Assembly (NCBI GenBank): GCA_002345205.1
Contig: DDVI01000034.1
Coordinates: 3,115 to 67,114, forward strand
Source of the DNA: Bdellovibrionaceae bacterium UBA2316
Lineage (GTDB): Bacteria > Bdellovibrionota > Bdellovibrionia > Bdellovibrionales > Bdellovibrionaceae
Length of the DNA: 64,000 bases
Direction of reading: 5' to 3'
This document shows positions 44,486 through 54,156 of the stretch, piece by piece. The notes below the pieces were generated by a model. That model was given only the letters and a program-made list of their open reading frames with translations, was not told the DNA's origin and ran no database searches. Position 1 is the stretch's first letter. The number at the start of each line of letters is the position of its first letter. Made by a program: the position numbers and the translations under genes.

Positions 44486-44513
44486 TTGATATTTTTGCTA
44501 TTTTCTTTATATA
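44486..44513 (+). promoter_or_regulatory. Predicted sigma-70 promoter of fliL
   Basis: TTGATA (44486-44491), 16-base spacer, TATATA (44508-44513), 78 bases before the fliL ATG. A flagellar sigma-28 pattern overlapping it was considered and rejected as too weak. Confidence 0.4.
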
Positions 44514-44591
44514 GGCTCTTAATCTACTATCGAGTTCATTTTGGGCTAAGGTCTTAGGACTTTATACCGAAAAAACATTCAGAGGTATCCC

Positions 44592-45113
44592 ATGTCTGAA
44601 GATAAAAAAGAGGGCCAAGCAGCGGGCGGCGGTAAAAAAGTTGATGTTAAAAAAATTCTGACCTTGGTCTTTGCCGTGGTAAATCTGGGTGTGGGCGGTT
44701 TTGGTTTGTTCATGACTTACCAAGGAACGATAGGCTGGACTAATCCAAAGATCACCGAAGACGATTTAAAACGTCAAATTGCATCAGAAGCTCCGGTGGA
44801 TATTGTCGGGCCTTTTATTTATACGATGGATAAGTTCACGGTGAATCTGGGCGGTGAGCCCAAACGAATGATTCGATTAGAAGTGAATTTGGAATTGCTG
44901 GACCATGAGGGTTTCGAGGAGATTATTAATACAGAAAATCGTGCACGTGCTCGCGATCGCATCGTGGATTTGTTAAACTCCAAGACTTTCAGCGAAGTCG
45001 AGACTCTACAGGGAAAATTATTTTTGAAAGAAAATATCGCCTACGAGATCAATCAAATTTTACCACGCGGTTCGATTAAAGATATTTACTTCACTGAGTT
45101 TGTTGTTCAGTAA
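44592..45113 (+). CDS. fliL: Flagellar basal body-associated protein FliL
   Basis: 173 residues: Gly/Lys-rich cytoplasmic N-terminus, one membrane helix (ILTLVFAVVNLGVGGFGLFM), and the FliL periplasmic domain with YTMDKFTVNLGGEP and the C-terminal IKDIYFTEFVVQ. FliL rings surround the stator and help torque or motor output. No other flagellar gene lies nearby. AGGT before ATG. Divergent from the L,D-transpeptidase gene. Confidence 0.9.
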   Translation: MSEDKKEGQAAGGGKKVDVKKILTLVFAVVNLGVGGFGLFMTYQGTIGWTNPKITEDDLKRQIASEAPVDIVGPFIYTMDKFTVNLGGEPKRMIRLEVNLELLDHEGFEEIINTENRARARDRIVDLLNSKTFSEVETLQGKLFLKENIAYEINQILPRGSIKDIYFTEFVVQ

Positions 45114-45169
45114 CTATAAGTTCTGTGGCAGGTCTTGACCGTCTAGACAGATGAGTTCTATGATAACTT

Positions 45170-46504
45170 ATGTCAAAGAACTCATCTTTTTTCTTTTTTC
45201 TAATTTCTTTTCTTGCCTCGACATTGTTGTGGGCGCAAACCAAACCAAACGCACGAATCCAATTTTCAGTAGTTAAATACACCTTACCAAATGGGCTAAC
45301 CGTGATTCTGCATGCTGACAACTCTCTGCCGTTGATTAGCTATCATACTTGGTACAAAGTCGGCTCACGTGACGAATATGCGGGCGTCACTGGCGCTGCT
45401 CATATGCTTGAGCATATGATGTTTAAAGGTTCTAAACGCTTCCCAGGAAATGATTACGATCGCATTTTACATGAAAATGGAATTACCAACAATGCGTTTA
45501 CCAGTTACGACTATACAGGCTTTTACCAGTCGTTACCGAGTTCAAAGCTAGATTTGATGATGCAACTTGAAGTGGATCGAATGAGTCAGCTTTTGCTTCG
45601 TGAAGAAGATTTAAAGACCGAACGCGATGTTGTTAAAGAAGAGCGACGTTGGCGTATCGATAACAATCCAGTGATGGCATTATTTGAATTAACAATGGCT
45701 ACGGTGTTTAAAACACATAATTACAAAAACCCAGTTATTGGAACTATGGAAGACATATCGAATTTTAACGTAGCTACGTTACGTAAATTCCACGAAACAT
45801 TTTACGTGCCAAACAACGCTGTTTTAGTAATCGCGGGTGATATAAAAATTTCGGAAGTTAAAAAAATAATTGAAAAATATTATGGCCCATTGGTTAGAAA
45901 AGATATTCCTGAACGAAATTATAAAAAAGAGCCACCACAAACAGTGCAGTACAATGCGCGGCTTAAGAAAGATGTAAAAGCTGAAAGTTTCAATTTAGTT
46001 TTCCAAAGTGTTCCACAAAATCATCCAGATTCCTATGCGCTTGATTTAATATGCACAATACTGGGAGCGGGCTCGTCAAGTCGATTGCATAAGCGATTGG
46101 TGTATTCAAAAGAAATGGCAACAAGTGCGGATTGCAGTCATTACAATTTAATGGATCAAGGTGTTTTAAACATTCACGTTTCGTTAAAACCGGGAATCGA
46201 GATGAACGAACCTTTGAATCTGGTGTATAACGAAATTTATATGCTTAGAAATACACCAATTAAAGAGGCGGAATTAGAGAAATCAAAAACGCTAGCTATT
46301 AAATCTCATGTCGATTCGTTGCGTACTTTGGATAATAAAGCGCGACTTTTAGCTTCGGCTGAAATTTCGACAGGCAATTACGAAACATTATTTACTGACA
46401 TCGAAAAAATCCAAAATGTTACGTTAGCCGAAATTCAATCGGTAGCTGCGAAATATTTAAATCAGCAACAGCGATCAATTGTATCTTTGTCTCCTAAGAA
46501 ATAG
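45170..46504 (+). CDS. M16 family zinc metallopeptidase (active subunit)
   Basis: 444 residues with signal peptide (SFFFFLISFLASTLLWAQ). Zinc motif HMLEHMMF (HxxEH, about 77-81) with the distal Glu in TERDVVKEERR, as in pitrilysin/MPP-type proteases. Extracytoplasmic. Pairs with the following HxxEH-less gene, 11 bases downstream, as in PqqL-type or YmxG-like heterodimers that digest short peptides. Start lacks a strong ribosome-binding site. Confidence 0.92.
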   Translation: MSKNSSFFFFLISFLASTLLWAQTKPNARIQFSVVKYTLPNGLTVILHADNSLPLISYHTWYKVGSRDEYAGVTGAAHMLEHMMFKGSKRFPGNDYDRILHENGITNNAFTSYDYTGFYQSLPSSKLDLMMQLEVDRMSQLLLREEDLKTERDVVKEERRWRIDNNPVMALFELTMATVFKTHNYKNPVIGTMEDISNFNVATLRKFHETFYVPNNAVLVIAGDIKISEVKKIIEKYYGPLVRKDIPERNYKKEPPQTVQYNARLKKDVKAESFNLVFQSVPQNHPDSYALDLICTILGAGSSSRLHKRLVYSKEMATSADCSHYNLMDQGVLNIHVSLKPGIEMNEPLNLVYNEIYMLRNTPIKEAELEKSKTLAIKSHVDSLRTLDNKARLLASAEISTGNYETLFTDIEKIQNVTLAEIQSVAAKYLNQQQRSIVSLSPKK

Positions 46505-46515
46505 AGGTTAAGAAA

Positions 46516-47919
46516 ATGAATAGTTATTTAATTGGAATTTCATTTTTGCTTTCAACGGCTTTGATTTCTTGCCAGACTTCAAAAAAAGAAGTGATAACGC
46601 CCGCTGCTCCGGCGCCCATTCTGGCTAAACCAACAAGTTCAACGGCTTTGAAACTAAAACCCACAAAGGAACTTCAGCTAGAAAATGGTTTAAAAGTTTA
46701 TATTTTTAGAGATCTTTCGCTCCCTCGGTTTAGTGTTAATTTGTTAGTTAAAGTCGGACAAAAAGATGATTCTTTAGATAAAGTCGGAGTTAACTATTTA
46801 ACGGCATCCTTGCTTGAACAAGGAACAAGTCAGTACTCAGCTACTCAAATTGCAGATAAAATTGCAACGTTAGGCTCAGATCTATCGATTGCTCCTGGTG
46901 AAGAGTACACTATCGTTTCGATTGATGGGCTATCTATGTCCGTTGATGCCATCGTAGATCTATTTGGTGAGGTCGTATTTAAACCGACGTTTCAGAACGA
47001 GGAAATCGCAAAATTGAAAAAGGAATTTGGTGCTCAACTTAAAAAGGTATACGACGAGCCTTCACAAATGGCCGACCTAGGATTAAATGCATTTATCCAT
47101 AAGGGAACGCCGTTGGCATTCCCTCCCATTGGAACGGAAGCCTCTTTGAAAAAAATTAGTAAGTCTGACATTATTAAAAATTATTTAACTAATTACCGTC
47201 CCAATAATTCTATTTTAAGTATAGTTGGTAATGTTAGCGACGATGTGGAAAAGAAAATACTCGAGCGCTTTAAAGCATGGCCGTCACGTCCGTTAAAACC
47301 GGCTGTAGCTACTCTAAAGTCCCCCGCCGATAACAAGAAAATCGAACTACAATTTAAAAAAGGTATAGTGCAATCAGAAATCCGGGTTGCTCTTCCTATG
47401 ATTCCAAGAAAACATCCTGATTATTTAAAGCTTAGATTAATTAATGAAATTTTTGGTGGTGGATTTGTTTCAAGGCTAAATTCAAAAATACGTGATCAGT
47501 TGGGGCTTACTTATGGAATAAGTAGTTCATTAGATTTAGGATTGGATAGTGGTTATATGTTTGTATCTACTTTTACCAAAAACGAAACGACGCTTCAGGT
47601 CCTTGAGCAGATTAATAGTGAAATTTCAAAACTGGTAAATGAAGGAATCACCCCGAAAGAATTATCAAGTGCGAAAAATATGGTCCTAGCTCAGTTTCCG
47701 CGGGCATTGGAAACTGTGGATCGTATCGCATTTAATTTTATGTATTTGGATTTTTACGGTGTCGGTCCTGCCTATCTTTATGATTTTCAGCGGTCAGTAG
47801 ATAAACTAATCCTTGAGGATATTAATCAAGGAATTAAAACTCATTTTAATTTAGATAAATTGAAAATATTTGTATTGGCTAATCCTTCGCTTGAGAAGTC
47901 GCTAACGGCCATTCGTTAG
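46516..47919 (+). CDS. M16 family peptidase-like lipoprotein (inactive partner)
   Basis: 467 residues with lipoprotein signal (FLLSTALISC). M16 fold clear from LENGLKVYIFRDLSLPRFSV and LRLINEIFGGGFVSRLNSKI, but the zinc site is replaced by SLLEQGTSQ, so no HxxEH. It should supply the substrate-holding half of the clam-shell, with conserved Arg/Tyr in the C-terminal region (FNFMYLDFYG). Acts in the envelope with the preceding active subunit. Confidence 0.9.
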   Translation: MNSYLIGISFLLSTALISCQTSKKEVITPAAPAPILAKPTSSTALKLKPTKELQLENGLKVYIFRDLSLPRFSVNLLVKVGQKDDSLDKVGVNYLTASLLEQGTSQYSATQIADKIATLGSDLSIAPGEEYTIVSIDGLSMSVDAIVDLFGEVVFKPTFQNEEIAKLKKEFGAQLKKVYDEPSQMADLGLNAFIHKGTPLAFPPIGTEASLKKISKSDIIKNYLTNYRPNNSILSIVGNVSDDVEKKILERFKAWPSRPLKPAVATLKSPADNKKIELQFKKGIVQSEIRVALPMIPRKHPDYLKLRLINEIFGGGFVSRLNSKIRDQLGLTYGISSSLDLGLDSGYMFVSTFTKNETTLQVLEQINSEISKLVNEGITPKELSSAKNMVLAQFPRALETVDRIAFNFMYLDFYGVGPAYLYDFQRSVDKLILEDINQGIKTHFNLDKLKIFVLANPSLEKSLTAIR

Positions 47920-47938
47920 GATTAGTTCAATAGAGGGA

Positions 47939-48325
47939 TTAGTTTTTAGTTTTTTTAACTATTTGATTAAATAGATCGGCTAGCTCTTTAAAATAATCAT
48001 TTTTACGAAATTCAAGTTCTCCGACATCTTTCCCTGCAATCAAATTTTCCATTTGTACCTTTAGCCGATAAAGCGGACCCGCAATTCGATTTGTAAAGTA
48101 TAAGCCGTAGCAGATAATTGCAGTAAAAAATATAAAAACGAAAATGTAAATTAATGAACTAGGACTATCTGGGTTTTCTTGGCTAAAAGTTTGGATCAGA
48201 TGGTAGCCGGATAAAACGGCAAGTGACAATATGACTGAATAGCAAATAATAGCCCACTGTACATCTTTGTTTATAACAAGTTGTCGTTCGTAAAATTTAA
48301 CCTTGCTAAAAGAATCTTTAGACAT
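47939..48325 (-). CDS. Two-helix membrane protein with HAMP-like region
   Basis: 128 residues from ATG 48325 (AAGGA eight bases upstream; the longer frame to 48352 is rejected because it overlaps that site). Two membrane helices (AIICYSVILSLAVLSGYHLI and IYIFVFIFFTAIICYGLYF), then NRIAGPLYRLKVQMENLIAG, which resembles the start of a HAMP linker, and a helix to the end. Last gene of the minor-pilin operon. Could relay or anchor; function unknown. Confidence 0.65.
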   Translation of the reverse strand: MSKDSFSKVKFYERQLVINKDVQWAIICYSVILSLAVLSGYHLIQTFSQENPDSPSSLIYIFVFIFFTAIICYGLYFTNRIAGPLYRLKVQMENLIAGKDVGELEFRKNDYFKELADLFNQIVKKTKN

Positions 48326-48336
48326 TTTTATTTTCC

Positions 48337-50904
48337 TTAATTTGTTTTCCACCCACTTGTCGCAAACACTGAAATGAAAGGGACACCCGGAGGTTGATTT
48401 AATATATATTGATAGTGTGGATCGTATCTATAAACTTCTGAACTGGGCGGAGTCCACGTTCCACTGCCAGTACTGTAATTTTCAATGATCTCTGGATAAA
48501 TGGAATAGTGAGGAAGAATTTGAGGGCCATTTATGGCAATCCTTCGACCGGACCAGCTTTCATTTAACAACAACTGTGGCCAGTATTTCATTAGCGCAAC
48601 GTTATACGTAGTATCAGTAGCCGTACGAGTCAGTGTATCTGTGTTAACATCCCATCGCGCATTGTGATCCACCCAATTGTTAGAATAAAAGATGACATCG
48701 TCTCCTGCTACTAGCAAGGGTTTCCATGGTGTGGCACTGGGCGAATTGGGATTTGACGATGTATTCAGGTCGCCTTGAATATACGTGTGTAAGTTGCTAA
48801 TGATTGAAAGGCCGTTTGGCAATACACTTCCGGACACGTTAGCGCCGTTCACAATTCTGAGTGCCGTGGTTCTCATTCTGATTTGATCGACCTGATTTAA
48901 ATTTTTATATTGATTGCAGTTGGGAATTTTGAAAGCACCTCGGCCATCTAAGTTTCCCCCCGCTAGACTTGTAGAGCATAACTGCATCCGAAGAGCCCTG
49001 CTTTGAGCGGCGTGATGGGTGGGGGTTTGATTCGGGTCATTGCTTGATCCATTAAAACGAATATCCGTATCCGTATGAGCGAATGGCGGGGCCACCGGAT
49101 TGTCAGTATTTTTAAGTCCATTTAGTGATTTGTCCCAAGTGCTTGAGATAAATACGATGCCATTAAAGGATCTGCCCATCATTCCCCAAGTCGTGAAATA
49201 GCATCCTAATTCACCGGGATGGTCTTGGCTAAGAAGGGGATTGTAAGGATCGTGGGTGCATTCTAAAGCGTCCTAAAAACGCGCCAGATCAAAATTCATT
49301 GGATAAACTTTGCTACGAGCTACACGATGTGAAGCAGGATTTGGTGAATGGTTTTGCCAAAGTCCAAATCGATAACCGCTACGAGTTGCATTTACAATCC
49401 TGTGTGCAATATCAGCGTCGGTTCCATAGATGCAAACTACGTTACTGGTTATTGGAACAAGTCGATTTAAAATTGTGGCGTCAGTGCAATTAGTGCACTG
49501 TGTGTGAGTTGACGTGGCGTTGTCATAACAATAGCTGGATTCATTCGCTGAAATATTATTGCTGACATATCCTCCCGGAATAGCCGAACCGCTGGGCCCA
49601 ACTAAATTTCCGTAAGATATTACGCCTTCTGAATTATCTTTTATCTTGCCGGCGGTCTGATCATATTCATAAAAGGAAAATTTTTTCGGTACGGTATTTA
49701 CTGGCCACGAATGCCTCGGAAAATGACTTGCCATGAAAGCCGCAATATCTGCCTGCCCAACATCTTTCAACCCCTCGGTTGTTTCTTCATCCCACGTGCG
49801 AAAAGATCCCGGATGATCTGACCACACGGGGATTCCGGGCCAATCGCTTTCATTGCTGGGGTTTTTTAAATACCAAACTCCATTTATAATTCGAATATCG
49901 GCTTTGTAGGCAAATTTTGCTTGGCGCACTGACGAACTATCTGAAGTTACAATAGGGTCGATGAGCAATCGTTCAGGTATATTGTCGCCGTAGGTGCCTC
50001 GTTGTACCCGGGGAGTATCAGCTGTTTTTATACGAATTTTGGGAACTCCGTGTGCGCTGTCTTGTAATCGTCCGTTCCATTGAGCCAATGCATATTCTTT
50101 CCATGACAACCCAGTGTCATCACAGTTAGTGCAGCCGTGGCTAGCAGATCGTTTTAACTCTCTATAATTTAATCCAGAGTCATCACTGGCGACGAACGTG
50201 CGGATCGTTGTACCGCCGATAGGAGCTGCGTTCGCTATCCACCCACCTGATGTATAGTAATTAGAACTTACGAATTCAGTTCCTAAGTTACCATTCGCGA
50301 AATTACCTACGCTAGAACCGGTGTAAATATAGTCATTGGCAAATACCCTTCCCGTAATAATTACTTTATTAACAATCGAAGTGGCCGCCCAGCCATAGAA
50401 GGAAAAAACTCCGAATTGAGTGAATGTAATTCCTGCGACAACTCCATCCATTTCAGCGGAAGTATCAGTACCAGAAATATTTGAGGTAAGGGTGACTTTA
50501 AGATTCACTACTCGCAAATCGGACTGCATTCCTGCAAATGGGCCTGAAGGTAAATCTTTTACTTGGCTGTTATTTTCAATATTGACGGACCAATTTTTTA
50601 TCACAAAACCCGGTGGTGTGAGCGAGGCAATTTGAGGCGATATGAATTCAGATAAACTAGCTGTAGTAATGTTGGCGGATTGGGCTACAAACTGTTTCGT
50701 TAAGTTAACCATACCTTTAATCACACCTTCAGCTTCATACGTAGCCCGGGTTTTATCTACATTTGCGGCTGTGGATTTTTGAGTTGAAATGGCTGTATTG
50801 AAAATGAATACAGACGTTGTCATAATTGCCGCGGCGACAACGATGACAAAAATAGTGACACTACCAATGGAATTTCGGTTTCTTGATTTAAATTTTAAAT
50901 TCAT
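48337..50904 (-). pseudogene. PilX-like/PulE-class minor pilin-associated protein interrupted by in-frame TAG
   Basis: From ATG 50904 an N-terminal hydrophobic segment (GSVTIFVIVVAAAIMTTSVF) and a long Ser/Thr/Asn-rich extracellular part run to TAG at 49275-49273. The frame then stays open without interruption for a further 312 codons to 48337, with matching composition (DALECTHDPYNP right after the stop). One base change (e.g. CAG to TAG) explains it. The 543-residue first part alone would be a truncated product. Member of pilV-pilW-pilX. Confidence 0.7.
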
Positions 50905-51963
50905 CTACAGAAAGTCTAACACATTTCTTAAATAAAACCTTCTTTCGACATCAAAAAGATACAAGTCGGGAAAGGATTTTACAGGACCATTCAAAACGCC
51001 CGTGGAATTACCAAGAGCGCTCTTCTTGTATTGAGAAGTACCCATGATAATTCCAACAAATAACATTTTTAAATCTGTTTTTGATCCGCCTACGCCCCCA
51101 AGGGTGGCCATTGAGTCCGATCCGTGGTTAAACATCACTTCATCAGTGCTACTATCGGCGATGGTGATTTTTTGATTGCGGAAGCCAACATCGTATCCTA
51201 GACCAAACTGCAAATCATAAACGTTCTCAAACAAGACGTGATTGTCTGCGGGATTTGGTAAAGCTGTATTGGCTGCTTTTGTTATTTTTATGACTCTATT
51301 ACTACTTGATTCCCAATAAATAGTTTTCAAGGAGACTAATGAAATCGTTCCATTTAAAAATGTTTCCGTACCGATAGCTCCGGTATCTAGAACAGATCCT
51401 TGTCGTTCGCTGTCGGTACTTAGACGACAGGTCGGCAAATCAACGGATCTGATTCTTAAGGTGCGTGTGATCGTATCTGTTGAATTGACTAAAATTAAAG
51501 TCGAGTTCACCATGCTCTCTTCAAGTGAGCATTCCGCTGGATCCACAGTGCCATTGCCATTGACATCAACTGTCGTTATTTGAATGACTCCAGTGGATTC
51601 GGTGTAGCTAGTGACTAAAACTTTTGGATAATAGGCACCACTCGCATTCGTCTTTTCATTGGCAATTGTTATTCGATCGCTACTGTTGCAGGTAGGTAGT
51701 CCAATCTCGGGCCATTCACCGCAATTATCTTCGACTCGAATAGCATTCCAAGGTCTAATGGTAGCGCCTCCGGCGCCTCTTAAACTTTTTCCCAGAGATT
51801 GCGACACCATCATCGTGTTCCAGGAAACAAACGCTGTTTGGCGAGTCACCTGGTCCTCTTTTTGAGAATCTATAAACAGAGTCGATCCCATGAGTATAAT
51901 GATCGAGCTTATTCCGGCAGCTACAAGTAGTTCTGTGATTGTGAACCCCGAACTGTTTCTCAT
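50905..51963 (-). CDS. PilW-like minor type IV pilin
   Basis: 352 residues. Type III signal sequence GFTITELLVAAGISSIIILM with the +5 Glu and Phe at +1, processed by prepilin peptidase; a Gly-rich, disulfide-containing beta-domain follows (four or more Cys). Minor pilins of this class prime pilus assembly. Its ATG overlaps the end of the pilV frame (ATGA at 51963-51960) and the next gene starts directly after its TAG. Confidence 0.82.
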   Translation of the reverse strand: MRNSSGFTITELLVAAGISSIIILMGSTLFIDSQKEDQVTRQTAFVSWNTMMVSQSLGKSLRGAGGATIRPWNAIRVEDNCGEWPEIGLPTCNSSDRITIANEKTNASGAYYPKVLVTSYTESTGVIQITTVDVNGNGTVDPAECSLEESMVNSTLILVNSTDTITRTLRIRSVDLPTCRLSTDSERQGSVLDTGAIGTETFLNGTISLVSLKTIYWESSSNRVIKITKAANTALPNPADNHVLFENVYDLQFGLGYDVGFRNQKITIADSSTDEVMFNHGSDSMATLGGVGGSKTDLKMLFVGIIMGTSQYKKSALGNSTGVLNGPVKSFPDLYLFDVERRFYLRNVLDFL

Positions 51964-52370
51964 CGAATAACTCGCAAGCGGAAAGAGCTGCTAGTCATCC
52001 CATCTTTCCAATTCACAGTGATATTAACTATTCAATTGCCCGGGATCGGACTATCTTCGTCCACTTGCCAATCCGCCGTGTATTTTGCATTGTTTGCATC
52101 AGAAAGTTCCAAGAGGTTTTTGCTAAAATACCGAACATGATTAAAATTAAAAGACTCTTGTAAATCCGGATCCCCAAAACCCTTCATAGATAAATCTTCG
52201 GCTAAATTTTCCGCAATTATGTTTGCTGAAATATAGCTTCCTTGCCGGGTGACTGCCGTATTAGACATTGAAACCTGATGAATATAGGTAAAGGTGGCAA
52301 GGCTAAATATGACCAGTGCAAACAGAGCATCAATAATCGAAAAGCCGTCGACCTTCTTTAAATCAGTCAA
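51960..52370 (-). pseudogene. PilV-like minor pilin interrupted by in-frame TGA
   Basis: Prepilin leader DGFSIIDALFALVIFSLATF lacks the usual Glu at +5 (Asp instead). The frame stops at TGA 52034-52032, then continues open with IVNITVNWKDGMTSSSFRLR, a normal minor-pilin C-terminal strand, to a TGA at 51962-51960 that overlaps the pilW ATG. That operon-type junction shows the downstream piece is the native C-terminus. The truncated 112-residue product would lack its last strands. Confidence 0.75.
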
Positions 52371-52382
52371 AAAAGTTTCCTA

Positions 52383-53108
52383 CTACTTTTTCTTTAGTTT
52401 CATTAAAATTAAAATACCGATAGCAGCAAATACGATTGCGCCTATGATAAATAGAAATTTATTATTTTTCTTCGGAGACTGGGGGCCGCCGTCAAGACCA
52501 TCGATATTGATACCCGAACCCGCCCCTGTACTGATTGGGCCAAGAGTGCCTCCGGCGCCTTGAATGCTAGGATCCTGGAGCGAATTTTTGGTCGCGATTA
52601 CATTCAGTGAATTTACTGCGTTAAAGAAATCCTGTGAGTATTTTGAGTAGAACTCTTTATGGGCGCTGAACGTAACAAGAACTGCAATTTTTTCTTTAAT
52701 CGTTGCGATGTATCGAGTGTAGTAATTTTGAATTTCGCTGCTGATATGGAATCCATCCACCCAAAGTAAGTTGTTAATTTTTTTCTGAGTCGGTGGGGAC
52801 ATAACTTGAGACATAACTGAATCACCCGTTTTTGTAGTGGTTTTTATTGGGTTTTTCATATGATTTTCATAAATCTGTAGACTATCGCTTGGGCCGACTT
52901 CTTTTGCGGTTAATACGATGATAGCTTCTTTTGATTCGTTGTTGTCTTGGCTGCGGCATACCCACTCGGTAGCTTCTAATACGCAATTCCAACGCTCGGG
53001 GATTTCAAATGAGATATACGCATTTTTAAACTGCTTGGCCTGGGCCACATTTGACAAGCCCCCAACGAGAGCCGCGACGCCCAGGATTAAAAATGTAGTA
53101 AGTCTCAT
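52383..53108 (-). CDS. Exported membrane-anchored protein of the pilin operon
   Basis: 241 residues: signal peptide (TTFLILGVAALVGGLSNVAQA), a globular domain with two Cys (ERWNCVLEATEWVCRS), then a Gly/Pro linker and a C-terminal membrane anchor (FLFIIGAIVFAAIGILILM) with Lys tail. Probably periplasmic and tethered at its C-terminus. First gene of the minor-pilin operon, 12 bases before pilV, so likely helps assembly. No named family recognised. Confidence 0.7.
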   Translation of the reverse strand: MRLTTFLILGVAALVGGLSNVAQAKQFKNAYISFEIPERWNCVLEATEWVCRSQDNNESKEAIIVLTAKEVGPSDSLQIYENHMKNPIKTTTKTGDSVMSQVMSPPTQKKINNLLWVDGFHISSEIQNYYTRYIATIKEKIAVLVTFSAHKEFYSKYSQDFFNAVNSLNVIATKNSLQDPSIQGAGGTLGPISTGAGSGINIDGLDGGPQSPKKNNKFLFIIGAIVFAAIGILILMKLKKK

Positions 53109-53197
53109 GAATTCCCCTTTATTTTATTGTTCATCGAACACAAGATATGTATTTATTATAATAAGTTTTTTTAAGGTATCTCAACAAGGATTTAGAA

Positions 53198-54106
53198 ATG
53201 CTCAATTTATATCAACTGACTACTTTCGTTACAGTCATCAGTGAAGGGAGCATGACCGCAGCAGCGGACAAGCTTTTCCTTACTCAACCAGCCGTCAGTC
53301 AACAAATTCGTAACTTAGAAGAGGAACTGGGAGTAGAGCTACTTGTGCGTGGCGTTAGGCAAATTAAAGCAACGCCTCAAGGTGAGATTCTCTATGAACA
53401 TTCGCGCAAAATTCTTCATCACGTTCAGCAAGCCGAAATAGCGATTAAGTCGATGGGGGCCGAACTTAAGGGTGATGTTTTTATGGGAACATTAAACTCA
53501 CTTGGTCTTCACTTAATGAGTCCGATCATCAGTCGACTTCTTCGGCATAATCCTGACCTAATGGTGAAAGTAGATTACCAAAAAGGTGAAGAGTTAATTC
53601 AAAACTTCAAAGCCGGCAAAGTCGATGTTTTGATTTTACCTGAAACGAACAAAGAGTTTCATTTTGAAATGGATGAAACTATAGAATCTAAATTCTTGAA
53701 CAAAGAAGAGATGTGGTTAGTGTGCTCTGGTAAAGATTCTAATATCCCTCAACAACTTTCGGTAGAAGAACTAGCTGAACATTTAATCGTTCAATTCACA
53801 GGTGAGTACCCAGAATTTGATCGTAAAGTGAAAGAAAAAATGAAAGCGACAGGTAAGAAGTATAACGTGATTTTCGAATCCTCAAACGTGGGAACGTTAA
53901 AACGCGTAATCGAGACAGGAATTGGCCTTGGTTTCTTGCCTGCGCACGCCGTGAAGAAACAGGTGCGTTCAGGTCGTATGAATCGCATTCACGTTAAAGA
54001 CTTAACGTACGAAATGGATTTAGTGTATTACTACAAAAAGAACTCAGATAAGAAAGTTCTTATTGAAACGTTCTATCAAGCGCTATCCCAACAAGAAAAA
54101 GGCTAG
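53198..54106 (+). CDS. LysR-family transcriptional regulator
   Basis: 302 residues. N-terminal winged HTH with the LTTR signature FVTVISEGSMTAAADKLFLT and QPAVSQQIRNLEEELGVELL; C-terminal periplasmic-binding-like effector domain (about 90-300). Divergent from the pilin operon head, 89 bases apart, so it may regulate that operon. AGGA eight bases before the ATG. Confidence 0.93.
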   Translation: MLNLYQLTTFVTVISEGSMTAAADKLFLTQPAVSQQIRNLEEELGVELLVRGVRQIKATPQGEILYEHSRKILHHVQQAEIAIKSMGAELKGDVFMGTLNSLGLHLMSPIISRLLRHNPDLMVKVDYQKGEELIQNFKAGKVDVLILPETNKEFHFEMDETIESKFLNKEEMWLVCSGKDSNIPQQLSVEELAEHLIVQFTGEYPEFDRKVKEKMKATGKKYNVIFESSNVGTLKRVIETGIGLGFLPAHAVKKQVRSGRMNRIHVKDLTYEMDLVYYYKKNSDKKVLIETFYQALSQQEKG

Positions 54107-54120
54107 TTCGACCGATATCA

Positions 54121-54150
54121 AGATATCCGATATCACGATATCGGATATCT
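54121..54150. repeat. Perfect 14-bp inverted repeat made of GATATC units
   Basis: AGATATCCGATATC (54121-54134), spacer AC, GATATCGGATATCT (54137-54150). Together with 54114-54119 there are five GATATC hexamers in 36 bases. It lies between the convergent ends of the LysR and cNMP-domain genes. No T-run, so not a standard intrinsic terminator, though a cruciform or strong RNA hairpin would form in both directions. Confidence 0.7.
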
Positions 54151-54156
54151 GAAATG

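Noticed and set aside
44478..44504. Sigma-28 (FliA) promoter before fliL
   Set aside because: TCAAGTTA-N11-GCTATTTT matches the -35 half only; the -10 half differs strongly from GCCGATAA, whereas a good sigma-70 pair overlaps.
36578..52034. TGA read as Trp (alternative genetic code), explaining two in-frame TGA codons
   Set aside because: Ordinary genes with family-typical C-termini end in TGA (NFACT gene at 5544, tatD at 17604, DUF429-like at 12020), and a third interruption is TAG.
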